64,000 nucleotides of DNA from Paraliobacillus sp. PM-2 (GCF_001368815.1 NZ_CTEI01000001.1:496001-560000); one strand, 5' to 3'; numbered from the stretch's first letter, positions 44,286 to 53,615 are shown. Notes: generated by a model from the sequence alone, not told the origin. Numbers and translations: made by a program.

Positions 44286-45884
44286 CTATTCTTCTATTGA
44301 AACATTAATACCGTTTGGACTTACGATAGAAATCGAGTTGTCTGGAGAAAGGTGGAATCCTTTTACCTTCGGGTTGATTCCTGTTGAGATGTCCAGATTA
44401 TCAAATTCAATTGTCGCGTAGTCGTTCATAATTTCTGTTACTGCCTCTTTATATAACGCGCTACGTTCTGCTTGGTCTACTGTTTCGGTAAGCGCCTTAT
44501 CTAGGAGCTTATCCACTTTTTCATTTTCATAACCTTTTCCGTTCCCGTTCGATCCTTGTTGATTCGAATGGAAGCGAGGGTTCAGGAAGAAATATGGATC
44601 TGGATACCAAGCCCAGCCACCAATGTTCATTGGCGCGTTATTTTTTGAAATGGTATCGGTTAATGTACCCCACTCAGAAACTTTAATGTTTACATCAATA
44701 TTTAGGTTTTCTTTCATTTGATTTTGGAAGATGGTTGCATAGTTTTGACGTGATTCAAGTACGTACAGGTCAATTTCAAAACCACCTGCATATTCTGTTT
44801 GATCTAAAATTTCTTTCGCTTCTTCTGGGTTATATGCCGGTCTTACTGATTCATAGGACGCATCATAACCCCAAGAGCCTTTTGGTAATGGACCGTAGGC
44901 AACCGTACCGCCACCCCATTGATGTACCCCTTGAACAATCTCTTCAATATTGGTTGCTTTGGTAATGGCTTCTCTTACTTTAGGGTCGGCTGTTGGTCCT
45001 TGTTTGTAGTTCATATCAAGGTAAGTAATCGAAAGTCCAGGTGTTGATCGTAATTCAAGATTACCATCTTGTTCAATGACTGCTCTATTTTGCCCTTTAA
45101 TGTTTGTTGCAATATCAATATCACCAGAGCGTAAGGCATTTGTCATCATGGCATCTTCTGTAATAAATTTGAATGTGACACCATCAAGGTTCGGTTCTTC
45201 TCCCCAATAGTTTTCATGCTTTACTAATTCTACTTGTTGGTCAGTCTGCCAATCCTCAAGCATGAATGGGCCTGTCCCAACTAAGTGCGCACCAAATTGA
45301 TCTCCCCAGCCTTCTACTTCTTCTTTTGGAATAATACTATTACCAGGATCGGTTAGCATTGCTAGTATTGCTGAATTTGGTTCTTCCAAATGAAGCACAA
45401 CTTCAAACTCTCCCGTAACTTCCACGCTTTCTACACCAGCTAAACGATTTTGTGCTGAATTCTCTGCAGAACGTTCTAAACTATATTTTACATCTTCTGC
45501 TGTCATTAGCCTTCCATCTTGGTATTCGCCTGGTTGGAAATGAACATCATCTCTTAACTTGAACGTATATGACATCATATCATCAGCTGCTTCCCATTCT
45601 GTTGCTAAGGATGGTGTGAAGCTTTGTAGATCTTTCGAATATACCATTAACGTATCGGCAATCGATCGGATGATCTGTGATTCATATGCCCCAGTAAAAA
45701 GGGTTGGATCTAATGTTGCGGCATTAGAGGATAAACCAATATGTAATACCCCACCACCAGTTGTGCTTTCTCCTTCAGGTTGAGAAGTTGCTTCATTTTC
45801 ATCTCCTGAAGAGCAAGCTACTAAGAATAAAGTGAATACTCCAAAAACAATCGTTAAAAGTCCTGCTTTCCAATTTTTATGCAT
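44286..45884 (-). CDS. Peptide/oligopeptide ABC transporter substrate-binding lipoprotein (SBP family 5)
   Basis: The protein has 532 residues with a lipoprotein signal ending in LFLVACSSG (Cys24). LATEWEAADDMMSYTFKLRDDVHFQ is the family 5 signature segment, with LTAEDVKYSLERS-like MTAEDVKYSLERS after it. It captures peptides, dipeptides or related compounds outside the cell. It is transcribed away from the matching permease and ATPase genes, sharing the 240-base region 45885-46125. The downstream M20 peptidase suggests the ligand is a peptide or N-acylated amino acid. Confidence 0.9.
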   Translation of the reverse strand: MHKNWKAGLLTIVFGVFTLFLVACSSGDENEATSQPEGESTTGGGVLHIGLSSNAATLDPTLFTGAYESQIIRSIADTLMVYSKDLQSFTPSLATEWEAADDMMSYTFKLRDDVHFQPGEYQDGRLMTAEDVKYSLERSAENSAQNRLAGVESVEVTGEFEVVLHLEEPNSAILAMLTDPGNSIIPKEEVEGWGDQFGAHLVGTGPFMLEDWQTDQQVELVKHENYWGEEPNLDGVTFKFITEDAMMTNALRSGDIDIATNIKGQNRAVIEQDGNLELRSTPGLSITYLDMNYKQGPTADPKVREAITKATNIEEIVQGVHQWGGGTVAYGPLPKGSWGYDASYESVRPAYNPEEAKEILDQTEYAGGFEIDLYVLESRQNYATIFQNQMKENLNIDVNIKVSEWGTLTDTISKNNAPMNIGGWAWYPDPYFFLNPRFHSNQQGSNGNGKGYENEKVDKLLDKALTETVDQAERSALYKEAVTEIMNDYATIEFDNLDISTGINPKVKGFHLSPDNSISIVSPNGINVSIEE

Positions 45885-46024
45885 TCTATTCCCTCCTCTT
45901 CTATTGGTTCACATTATGATACATAAATTCAGATAGTGAATACAAAATAAATTACCACAATAGTGTGACAATTGTAAATACAATTTAACTAAAATTTTAT
46001 AAAAATCTAAAAATTCAGTTGTTT

Positions 46025-46055
46025 TTGACAGAATGCTATTTACATTCGATATAAA
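46025..46055 (+). promoter_or_regulatory. Candidate promoter of the peptide transporter operon
   Basis: TTGACA at 46025-46030 is followed after 17-18 bases by GATATA/ATATAA near 46048-46054. The first permease gene starts about 70 bases downstream. Confidence 0.55.
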
Positions 46056-46125
46056 CGGTGGTAATATTCAGATATTTCACATATTAATACAACGATTCAC
46101 ATATTGAATCAAAGGAGGGATCTAG

Positions 46126-47091
46126 TTGAGGGGTTTTTTATTTAAAAGGATTATACAATTAATACCGACCTTGTTCATCGTAGCGGTTATTGTATTTTTT
46201 ATTACTAGAATGTTACCAGGTAATCCAGCTGCCGTTATGCTAGGGCCACAAGCTAGTGCGGAAGATATAGCAGCTTATTCGGATAAATTAGGATTAAACG
46301 ATCCGATGTATCAGCAATTTTTTGATTATTTACTAAATTTAGTCACTTTAGATTTTGGAAATTCACTCTCCTATAATCAGCCGATTGTCGACTTAATTAT
46401 GGAACGTTTTCCTAATACGATTCTATTAGCGGTTAGTGCGTTGATCTTAGCAGTGATTGTGGGAGTACCTGCTGGGATTATTGCTGCTAGAAAGCAGAAT
46501 ACACTGATTGATTATTCCGTTACTACTTTATCGTTAATTGGTGTATCGATGCCAATCTTCTGGTTAGGCGTGATGCTTGTGCTTTATTTTAGTGTGAATT
46601 TAGGTTGGCTTCCTGCAACAGGTATGGGTTCCCTTGAGGACGGGTTTTGGGACTTTATCAGCCATCTCATTCTACCAAGTATTGCATTAGCGACTATCCC
46701 AACCTCTCAATTTGCTAGAATTATTCGGTCTAGTATGCTGGAAACTATTTCACAAGATTATGTGAAAACTGCACGATCAAAAGGGTTAAAGGAATTTATG
46801 GTGATTAATAAACATGCATTTAAAAACGCGCTAACACCGTTAATAACGGTCATGGGATTGCAATTCTCTGCCTTATTAGGTGGTGCTGTGCTAACGGAAA
46901 CGATTTTTAGTTGGCCGGGGATGGGTTTATTAATTATCGATGCGATTGAAAAACGAGATTTTGTTGTCGTGCAGAGTACGGTTATCTTCGTTGCGGTGAT
47001 CTATGTCGTTATTAACTTAATCGTTGATATTTTATACAAAGTGGTTAATCCAAAAGTGAATCTAGACTCCAATAATGGAGGTGGAAAATAA
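46126..47091 (+). CDS. dppB: Peptide ABC transporter permease (DppB-like)
   Basis: The protein has 321 residues and six membrane segments. FLFKRIIQLIPTLFIVAVIVF is the usual first helix, RMLPGNPA follows it, and the EAA loop is SSMLETISQDYVKTARSKGLKEFMVINKHAFKNAL. It forms half of the membrane channel for peptide uptake. The start is TTG 46126, fixed by AAAGGAGGG. It leads a run of six tightly spaced genes up to the M20 peptidase. The dpp name is by family; opp or app are possible. Confidence 0.88.
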   Translation: MRGFLFKRIIQLIPTLFIVAVIVFFITRMLPGNPAAVMLGPQASAEDIAAYSDKLGLNDPMYQQFFDYLLNLVTLDFGNSLSYNQPIVDLIMERFPNTILLAVSALILAVIVGVPAGIIAARKQNTLIDYSVTTLSLIGVSMPIFWLGVMLVLYFSVNLGWLPATGMGSLEDGFWDFISHLILPSIALATIPTSQFARIIRSSMLETISQDYVKTARSKGLKEFMVINKHAFKNALTPLITVMGLQFSALLGGAVLTETIFSWPGMGLLIIDAIEKRDFVVVQSTVIFVAVIYVVINLIVDILYKVVNPKVNLDSNNGGGK

Positions 47092-47093
47092 GA

Positions 47094-47987
47094 ATGATGT
47101 CGATGGAACAGGTCGAACAAGCTAGAGAACTTCAATATCAAAAAGCGAAAAAAGAACAATCTTTTCGTCGCAAATTGTTACGCAATCGTTTTGCAGCATT
47201 AGGTTTATTCGTTATTTTACTACTCATTGTAACAGCGATACTTGCGCCTGTGATTGCAACACATGCACCCAATGATATGGATGTAACAAAAACGTTGTTA
47301 GGTCCAGGACAAAAAGGACATCTTTTAGGAACAGATAGCTATGGGCGTGATATCTTTAGTCGGATTGTTTATGGTTCGAGAATATCGTTAATTGTCGGAA
47401 TCGCTGCCGTTGTATTTGGTGCTGTTTTCGGTTCATTGCTCGGATTAGTTGCTGGTTATTTTGGTGGCAAGATCGATGCAATCATTATGAGATTTATGGA
47501 TGGCATGATGGCATTTCCTTTCATCTTACTAGCTATTACATTGATGACTGTTTTAGGACAAGGGTTAGTCAACGTGATTATTGCAATTGGCGTATCGAAC
47601 ATTCCTGGTTTTTCGAGGGTTGTTAGAGGCCAGGTGTTAAATGTGAAAGAAGCGGAGTATATCGAGGTCACACGTTCTTTAGGTGCGAAACACGGAAGAA
47701 TTATCTTTAAACATATTGTACCAAACAGTATTGCCCCATTAATTGTTTATGCAACGATGGGGATAGCAGGAGCGATTATCTCCGAAGCGTCATTAAGCTT
47801 TTTAGGATTAGGGGTGCAACCACCGACAGCTTCTTGGGGGAGTATGTTGCAAGAAGGAAAAGACTTTCTCGTACTAAGCCCAGAGCTTGCAACCTTTTCC
47901 GGATTAGCGATATTGATTACAGTTTTAGGTATTAACTTATTTGGTGATGGGTTAAGAGATGCACTTGATCCGAAGATGAAATTATAG
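47094..47987 (+). CDS. dppC: Peptide ABC transporter permease (DppC-like)
   Basis: The protein has 297 residues. The N-terminal cytoplasmic stretch is followed by RNRFAALGLFVILLLIVTAI, then LLGTDSYGRDIFSRIVYGSRISL, the hallmark of DppC/OppC. The EAA loop is GQVLNVKEAEYIEVTRSLGAKHGRIIFKHIVPN. It pairs with the DppB-like permease. GGAGGTGG lies before the first ATG; ATG 47094 and 47097 are equally possible. It starts two bases after the upstream stop. Confidence 0.9.
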   Translation: MMSMEQVEQARELQYQKAKKEQSFRRKLLRNRFAALGLFVILLLIVTAILAPVIATHAPNDMDVTKTLLGPGQKGHLLGTDSYGRDIFSRIVYGSRISLIVGIAAVVFGAVFGSLLGLVAGYFGGKIDAIIMRFMDGMMAFPFILLAITLMTVLGQGLVNVIIAIGVSNIPGFSRVVRGQVLNVKEAEYIEVTRSLGAKHGRIIFKHIVPNSIAPLIVYATMGIAGAIISEASLSFLGLGVQPPTASWGSMLQEGKDFLVLSPELATFSGLAILITVLGINLFGDGLRDALDPKMKL

Positions 47988-48002
47988 GATGGAGGTGAAC
48001 GT

Positions 48003-49034
48003 ATGTCACAACAATTACTACGTGTAAAAGACTTACAAGTGGAATTTAAATCAGGCTCGATCACGAACAAAGCGGTAAATGGCGTGAGTTTTGATTTAGA
48101 TGCAAATGAAAGTATCGGAATTGTAGGGGAATCTGGTTCTGGTAAAAGTGTAACAGCTACGTCCATCCTTCGCCTCATTCCTAATCCACCGGGAAAAATA
48201 ACAGGTGGTGACATATATTTCAAGGGAAATAATCTATTAGAAATGTCTAACAATGATATTAGGAAAGTTCGTGGTAATGAAATTTCCATGATTTTTCAAG
48301 ATCCTTCTACTAGTCTAAATCCTGTGTTTAAAGTAGGAAATCAGTTGATGGAATCGATCCGAACCCATCAAAACGTATCAAAAAAAGAAGCAAAGAAAAA
48401 AGCAATTGAAATGCTTGAATTAGTAGGCATTCCTGCTCCGGAAAAAAGAATGAACATGTATCCGCATGAATTTTCTGGAGGGATGCGACAACGGGTGATG
48501 ATTGCAATTGCACTATCTTGTAATCCAGAGCTATTAATTGCTGATGAGCCAACCACAGCATTGGATGTGACAGTACAGGCACAAATCTTGAATTTAATGA
48601 AAGATTTGCAAGCTCGTTTACAGATGTCGATTATCATGATCACCCATGATTTAGGAGTTGTTTGGGAAACGTGTGACAAAATGATCGTGATGTATGCTGG
48701 CAGAGTGGTTGAATCAGGTGAAGTGAAGGCTATCTATCAAAACCCATTACATCCGTATACATGGGGGTTACTAGATTCACAAATTACGGAATCACAAGAG
48801 AGTACAGAAGCCTTGTCAGCTATTCCTGGTAGTCCACCAGATTTAAGTTATGAAATAAAAGGTTGTCCGTTTGCTGATCGGTGTCCATATGCGCAAGCGA
48901 TCTGTTATGAAACTACACCAGAACTAGCTGAACCATATCAAGGACATGCCGTTGCTTGTCACTTCCAAACAACAGAACAGCAATTGGAGCGAAGGGAGGA
49001 TGCCTACGTCGATGGAAGCACTTCTAGAAGTTAA
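48003..49034 (+). CDS. dppD: Peptide ABC transporter ATPase (DppD-like)
   Basis: The protein has 343 residues. Walker A is GESGSGKSVT, the signature is EFSGGMRQR and Walker B is LLIADEPTTALD. The C-terminal oligopeptide/dipeptide extension with CPFADRCPYAQAICYE holds the cysteines thought to bind an iron-sulfur cluster in this family. It drives uptake with the DppF-like partner. GGATGGAGGTGAACGT lies before the ATG. Its end overlaps the start of the next ATPase gene. Confidence 0.9.
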   Translation: MSQQLLRVKDLQVEFKSGSITNKAVNGVSFDLDANESIGIVGESGSGKSVTATSILRLIPNPPGKITGGDIYFKGNNLLEMSNNDIRKVRGNEISMIFQDPSTSLNPVFKVGNQLMESIRTHQNVSKKEAKKKAIEMLELVGIPAPEKRMNMYPHEFSGGMRQRVMIAIALSCNPELLIADEPTTALDVTVQAQILNLMKDLQARLQMSIIMITHDLGVVWETCDKMIVMYAGRVVESGEVKAIYQNPLHPYTWGLLDSQITESQESTEALSAIPGSPPDLSYEIKGCPFADRCPYAQAICYETTPELAEPYQGHAVACHFQTTEQQLERREDAYVDGSTSRS

Positions 49035-49983
49035 AGATCTGAAAAAACATTTTCCAGTAGCGAGTACGATCCCATTTAAAAAGTCTACCCAAAGTGTGAA
49101 AGCGGTAGATGGGGTGAATTTCAACGTCTATCCTGGTGAAACGTTAGGGGTTGTTGGTGAATCGGGTTGTGGGAAATCGACCATGGCCCGTCTGGTTAAC
49201 CAATTAATTACACCAACTAGTGGAATCGTCCATTTTAAAGGTGATGATCTTGTCACTATGAATAAAGAAACGTTACGCGAAACACGAAAGAAAATTCAAA
49301 TGATTTTCCAAGATCCCTATGCTTCGCTTGATCCACGGATTAGTGTTGGGGAGTTGATTGCTGAGCCGCTTGTTATTCATAATGTAGGGGATAAAGCAAG
49401 CCGGAAGAAGCGCGTGGAGGAATTACTTGAAATTGTTGGGCTTAACAAACGGTTTGCCGACCGGTATCCGCACGAATTTTCAGGTGGACAAAGACAACGG
49501 ATTAATATTGCAAGAGCGCTAACGATCAATCCAGAACTGGTTATATGTGATGAACCAGTATCTGCTTTAGATGTATCTGTCCAAGCGCAAGTGATTAATC
49601 TATTAAAACAATTACAAGCTGAATTTCAATTAACCTATATCTTTATCTCGCACGATTTAAATGTAGTACGTTACACGTGTGATCGCATTGCGGTGATGTA
49701 TTTAGGGAAAATTGTCGAAATTGGCACGTATGAACAAATCTATTCGAATCCGAAACATCCTTATACCAAGGCACTATTTTCAGCAATTCCAAAAGAAAGC
49801 CCGTTTGATGATAAAGAACGGATTATTTTAAAAGGGACGGTACCTAGTCCGTTAAATCCGCCATCTGGTTGTAGTTTCCATGAGCGGTGCCCAGTAGCAA
49901 TTGATATTTGTAGCAAGCAGGAGCCAAACGTGGTGACGACCGCTAATACACATCAAGCATCTTGTCATTTAATTCAGAAATAA
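49012..49983 (+). CDS. dppF: Peptide ABC transporter ATPase (DppF-like)
   Basis: From ATG 49012 the protein has 323 residues. Walker A is GESGCGKSTMAR, the signature is EFSGGQRQR and Walker B is LVICDEPVSALD. The C-terminal cysteine-containing segment reads SGCSFHERCPVAIDIC. ATG 49000 is in frame but touches the AGGGAGG ribosome site (48993-48999), so 49012 is more likely. It overlaps the dppD-like gene by 23 bases, indicating translational coupling. Confidence 0.9.
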   Translation: MEALLEVKDLKKHFPVASTIPFKKSTQSVKAVDGVNFNVYPGETLGVVGESGCGKSTMARLVNQLITPTSGIVHFKGDDLVTMNKETLRETRKKIQMIFQDPYASLDPRISVGELIAEPLVIHNVGDKASRKKRVEELLEIVGLNKRFADRYPHEFSGGQRQRINIARALTINPELVICDEPVSALDVSVQAQVINLLKQLQAEFQLTYIFISHDLNVVRYTCDRIAVMYLGKIVEIGTYEQIYSNPKHPYTKALFSAIPKESPFDDKERIILKGTVPSPLNPPSGCSFHERCPVAIDICSKQEPNVVTTANTHQASCHLIQK

Positions 49984-49999
49984 GGATGGAGGAACGAAC

Positions 50000-50935
50000 A
50001 TGTCATTAAAACACGTCATTGAAATGTATGATGTAATGGATGATCTAGCTGTAACAGGAGAAAAAGTGAAGAACTATTTAAGAAAAATCAGTGCTAATGG
50101 CGAAATTCAGGTACAAACCATTGAAGGAAACAACGGGAAAACTGATTTTGTGAAAGTCGTCATTCCGGGGAAACAAGGTAAGTCTAATGGAGGAGATGCA
50201 CCAACATTAGGGATTATCGGCCGTTTAGGTGGAATTGGCGCTCGTCCTGAAATGATCGGATATGTTTCGGATGGAGATGGTGCACTAGCTAGTATGTCAG
50301 CTGCAGCGAAATTGTTGGATATGACCAATAAAGGGGATCGATTAGATGGTGATGTGATTTTGACTACACATATTTGTCCAGATGCCCCTACCCAACCACA
50401 TGAACCAGTACCTTTTATGAATTCACCGGTAGATATTTTGACAATGAACGATTATGAAGTGGTTGATGAGATGGATGCCATTCTATCGATTGATACGACA
50501 AAAGGCAATCAAATTATTAACCACCGCGGGTTTGCGATTACACCAACTGTTAAAGAGGGCTATATTCTAAAAGTGAGTGATGATTTGCTACATGTGTATA
50601 CACAATCCGTTGGTAAGTTGCCAGTGACGATGCCAATTACAACCCAAGATATTACGCCTTATGGGAATGATGTCTATCATGTGAACAGTATTTTACAGCC
50701 TTCTGTTGCAACGGATAAACCAGTTGTAGGGGTTGCAGTTACAACGGAAACAGCAGTTGCCGGATGTGGGACAGGAGCAAGTCGAGTGACAGACATTGAA
50801 GAAGCGGTACGTTACTGTATTGAAGTAGCGAAACTGTTTGGCCAATCAAAATGTGACTTTTATGATAAAAAAGAATTCGCACATCTCGAGGCACTTTACG
50901 GTAAGTTAACACACTTGCAAAAACTAGAAAAGTAA
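50000..50935 (+). CDS. DUF1177-family protein
   Basis: The protein has 311 residues. LGIIGRLGGIGARPEMIGYVSDGDGA, TTHICPDAPTQPHEPVPFMNSPVD and AVTTETAVAGCGTGASRVTDIE match what I recall of DUF1177 proteins. No function is established that I know of. No signal peptide is present. It sits between a peptide transporter and an M20 peptidase, with GATGGAGGAACGAAC before the ATG and only 16 bases to each neighbour. It probably takes part in breakdown of the imported compound. The His/Cys/Asp-rich THICPD segment could bind metal (inference). Confidence 0.75.
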   Translation: MSLKHVIEMYDVMDDLAVTGEKVKNYLRKISANGEIQVQTIEGNNGKTDFVKVVIPGKQGKSNGGDAPTLGIIGRLGGIGARPEMIGYVSDGDGALASMSAAAKLLDMTNKGDRLDGDVILTTHICPDAPTQPHEPVPFMNSPVDILTMNDYEVVDEMDAILSIDTTKGNQIINHRGFAITPTVKEGYILKVSDDLLHVYTQSVGKLPVTMPITTQDITPYGNDVYHVNSILQPSVATDKPVVGVAVTTETAVAGCGTGASRVTDIEEAVRYCIEVAKLFGQSKCDFYDKKEFAHLEALYGKLTHLQKLEK

Positions 50936-50951
50936 GGACGGTGTTCATGGT

Positions 50952-52220
50952 ATGACAAATAAGCAAGCACTAAAAGATCGGTTAATTCAAGAGGTAGAAG
51001 ATCGCAAAGACGAATTGCTAGCGTTGTGTAGTCAATTGATTCAAATTCCAAGTGAGAATCCACCAGGAGATTCAACCGAAATCACCACATTTATTGATAC
51101 CTTTTTAAAAGACGCAGGCGCGGATACAACATGGTATGAAGCGACCGATAAAATGTATAATTTGATTTCAACGATTGGCAACGAGGAAGGTGGCAAACAT
51201 TTAGTATATTGTGGCCATTCGGATGTTGTGCCGACAGGAGATCTTTCTAAATGGGAATTCAATCCTACCTCAGGTGAAATGGTTGATGGCTGGTTGCTTG
51301 GTAGAGGGGCAAGTGATATGAAAGCCGGCTTAGGCGGCATCATGTTTACATTTGCACTGTTAAAAAAATTAAACATTGCGTTACCAGGGCAGTTGACGTT
51401 AGCTGTTGTACCAGATGAAGAAACGGGCGGAGCGTATGGTGTTCCATGGTTGCTAGATCGGAAGCTTATTGGTGGAGATGGCTGTTTAATTCCAGAACCT
51501 TCTTCACGTTTTAACCCAACGATTGCCCAAAAGGGGTCTTATTGGTTTAAACTGAAAGTATTCGGAGAACCTGGGCATGGTAGTTTATCACCATTAGCTG
51601 GTAATAATGCGATTATTAATATGATGGAAGCCATTAATCAGGTTCGTACCTTATGGGATGTAGAAATAGAAATTCCTGATGAGGTGAAGCCTCTAATCGA
51701 AAAATCGAAGAAATATTTGCGTGAAGTAGAAACAGATCGTGAGCGGTTCCAACCTGTGATGGATCATATCACCGTTAATATTGGGAAAATTGAAGGTGGC
51801 ACCAAGTCGAATATGATTCCTGAAAACTGTGAAGTCGAAGTGGATTGTAGACTTCCATTTGGTATTACACAAGATGAAGTCACCGCATTGCTACATAAGA
51901 AGCTAGATGCATTAGGCATTGATTATGAAATCAGCCGATTTGGTTTCCGTAGTGATGCAAACTACACCAGTGCAGCAGATCCTGTCTGTGAAGCAATTGT
52001 GGATAATATTACGTATGTAACCGGTCATGAAGCATATGGTGTGTCACAATGGGCTAGTAGTGATGCAAGACACTTCAGACAGCATAACATTCCCGTACTT
52101 CAATATGGTCCAGCTTATTTACCAAGTATCCATGGGTATAACGAGAAGGTAAAAGTAGAAGACATTATCACGTGTTGTAAGGTGTACATTGCAGCAGTTG
52201 TTGATTATTTATATGAGTAA
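50952..52220 (+). CDS. M20-family metallopeptidase (ArgE/DapE-like)
   Basis: The protein has 422 residues. VYCGHSDVVPTGD gives the first zinc His and Asp, WLLGRGASDMKAGLGG the bridging Asp, and VVPDEETGGAYG the catalytic and zinc Glu pair. A dimerisation domain (about 190-310, GSYWFKLKVFGEPGHGS) and a final zinc His near the C-terminus (PSIHGYNEKV) complete the set. It cleaves an amide of an N-acylated amino acid, dipeptide or similar. It ends the transporter operon, so imported substrates are probably split by it. Confidence 0.88.
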   Translation: MTNKQALKDRLIQEVEDRKDELLALCSQLIQIPSENPPGDSTEITTFIDTFLKDAGADTTWYEATDKMYNLISTIGNEEGGKHLVYCGHSDVVPTGDLSKWEFNPTSGEMVDGWLLGRGASDMKAGLGGIMFTFALLKKLNIALPGQLTLAVVPDEETGGAYGVPWLLDRKLIGGDGCLIPEPSSRFNPTIAQKGSYWFKLKVFGEPGHGSLSPLAGNNAIINMMEAINQVRTLWDVEIEIPDEVKPLIEKSKKYLREVETDRERFQPVMDHITVNIGKIEGGTKSNMIPENCEVEVDCRLPFGITQDEVTALLHKKLDALGIDYEISRFGFRSDANYTSAADPVCEAIVDNITYVTGHEAYGVSQWASSDARHFRQHNIPVLQYGPAYLPSIHGYNEKVKVEDIITCCKVYIAAVVDYLYE

Positions 52221-52305
52221 TAGATGAATTGATTTTTAATGGTGCATCGATTAGTATTTATTAATAGATGCACCATTAATTGGGAAGAAGGGGGTAATAC
52301 AACGG

Positions 52306-53085
52306 ATGTTAAAAACCTTAAGCCTCTCTTTGGAAGTCTTAAAAATGTTTACCAAAGACAAGCCAACATGGGGAGGAAGAGAATTAGCAACAGCACTCAA
52401 TCAAAATCATACAAAAATTTATCGGATTTTAGAAACACTCGAGGGTCATGATTTTTTGACTAAAGACACGGAAACGAAAAAATATGCTTTAGGTATTGCC
52501 ATTTGGGAATTAGGAAATACCGTAGCAAACAACTTTCATATAAATGAATTGGTTCAACCCATTTTAGAAAAATTAAGTGAAAACACCAATGAATCAGCCT
52601 TTTTAACGGTCCTTGATGGGGAAGAAGGACTAACATTTGCGGCGGTAGAAGCAAGTACAACGGTCCGTTTCTCTGTATCCGTTGGAAGTCGAACCCCCTT
52701 GCATGCCGGTGCCTCGTATCGTTCGATATTAGCCTATATGTCGCCAACATTTATCGATAACTATTTAACGAAAGCAATTACGAAATATACCGATAAAACT
52801 ATGGTCGACCCGCAAATGATTCAAGAAGATTTGATGAAAATTAAACAACAAGGATATGCGGTGAGTGAAGGAGAATATACAGAAGATGTTATAGCCGTTG
52901 CCATTCCCATTTTTCATAAAGAGACGGTAATTGGCTCCATCACGATATCAGGACCGAAATATCGGATTCAAGCGGAAGACATAGAAGTATTTATTAAAGA
53001 ATTAACCCAGGCCAGAGAGGAATTACATGCTTCGGTACCTGTCACCACCCAGCTTTTGTCCAATGAGCAGTGTATGAATAGGTGA
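52306..53085 (+). CDS. IclR-family transcriptional regulator
   Basis: The protein has 259 residues. The winged helix (about 5-70) reads LSLSLEVLKMFTKDKPTWGG and NHTKIYRILETLEGHDFL. The effector domain follows with VSVGSRTPLHAGASYRSILAYM and GYAVSEGEYTEDVIAVAIPIF. It likely controls the transporter and peptidase operon just upstream. The natural end is probably near residue 242: the last codons (SVPVTTQLLS...) come from a REP-like sequence that begins at 53034 and runs into the gene. GAAGGGGG lies before the ATG. Confidence 0.85.
   Translation: MLKTLSLSLEVLKMFTKDKPTWGGRELATALNQNHTKIYRILETLEGHDFLTKDTETKKYALGIAIWELGNTVANNFHINELVQPILEKLSENTNESAFLTVLDGEEGLTFAAVEASTTVRFSVSVGSRTPLHAGASYRSILAYMSPTFIDNYLTKAITKYTDKTMVDPQMIQEDLMKIKQQGYAVSEGEYTEDVIAVAIPIFHKETVIGSITISGPKYRIQAEDIEVFIKELTQAREELHASVPVTTQLLSNEQCMNR
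53034..53061 (+). repeat. REP-like unit at the IclR gene end
   Basis: GGTACCTGTCACCACCC followed by AGCTTTTGTCC. It encodes the last residues of the IclR protein. Confidence 0.65.
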
Positions 53086-53108
53086 TATTTTGGCAGGTGC
53101 TGGAGGTC

Positions 53109-53172
53109 GGTACCTGTCATCACCCGAGTTTTGTCGAATGGGTGCTGGCGGGGGTGGTGAATGCTATTAACA
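53109..53172 (+). repeat. REP-like unit at the break of the ParE fragment
   Basis: GGTACCTGTCATCACCCGAG with TTTTGTCG, then GGGTGCTGGCGGGGGTGGTG. The ParE-like coding sequence stops where this begins. Confidence 0.65.
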
Positions 53173-53174
53173 TT

Positions 53175-53312
53175 GATACTTGTTTCAAACATTTCCATAA
53201 GGTTGTCAGCGGCACCTTGATTGTAAAGATCAGTCGAGATATAGCTATAAATTTCATTTAAATCTTCAGCTGCTTTTGGTGTGATTTTTATTGAATATTT
53301 ATTTTCTTCCAT
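53175..53312 (-). pseudogene. ParE-like toxin, N-terminal fragment
   Basis: About 46 residues remain: YSIKITPKAAEDLNEIYSYI and STDLYNQGAADNLMEMFE match the first helices of RelE/ParE toxins. The C-terminal beta sheet with the active region is absent. The frame then runs into REP sequence. The start overlaps the antitoxin end by 14 bases, the usual TA arrangement. It is not expected to be toxic. Confidence 0.75.
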
Positions 53313-53481
53313 GTTTCTTATTTAGATCCCTAAAGACCTGTTCTCCATCTAGAAGTTCTTCCCCATTTTTAATTTGCCCTTCTGCTTCATTTAGCTTTTG
53401 ATATAACTCCAACTTAGCCAAAGACTTCTCATAGATTTCTGTTGTATTTCTTACATCCTTTATCGGACGAATTTCAGGCAT
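53299..53481 (-). pseudogene. Phd/RelB-type antitoxin with internal deletion
   Basis: The frame encodes about 60 residues: MPEIRPIKDVRNTTEI joined directly to YEKSLAKLELYQKLNEAEGQ and GEELLDGEQVFRDL. Intact relatives, as I recall, have about 25 more residues between these blocks, completing the DNA-binding fold. An in-frame deletion is therefore likely. GAGGAG before the ATG of MPEIRP supports that start. It could still be made but lacks a functional toxin partner. Confidence 0.65.
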
Positions 53482-53538
53482 AAAAAACATCTCCTCACTT
53501 TATTATGATGTATTAATTATATCATGATGATTAGGTTT

Positions 53539-53615
53539 CCCTGTCACCACCCGAGTTTTGATTGATGCATACTCCCCACCGCATGTATCAATCAAAGTTG
53601 TATATTTATATAAGT
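53539..53615. repeat. REP-like unit with adjoining inverted repeat
   Basis: CCTGTCACCACCCGAGTTTT at 53539 is followed by TTGATTGAT (from about 53558) and ATCAATCAA (about 53587), an inverted repeat. It separates the TA remnant from the sulfatase remnant. Confidence 0.55.

Noticed and set aside
52239-52451. A 70-codon frame before and over the start of the IclR gene
   Set aside because: It overlaps the winged-helix coding region in another frame, and the IclR frame is clearly the real one.
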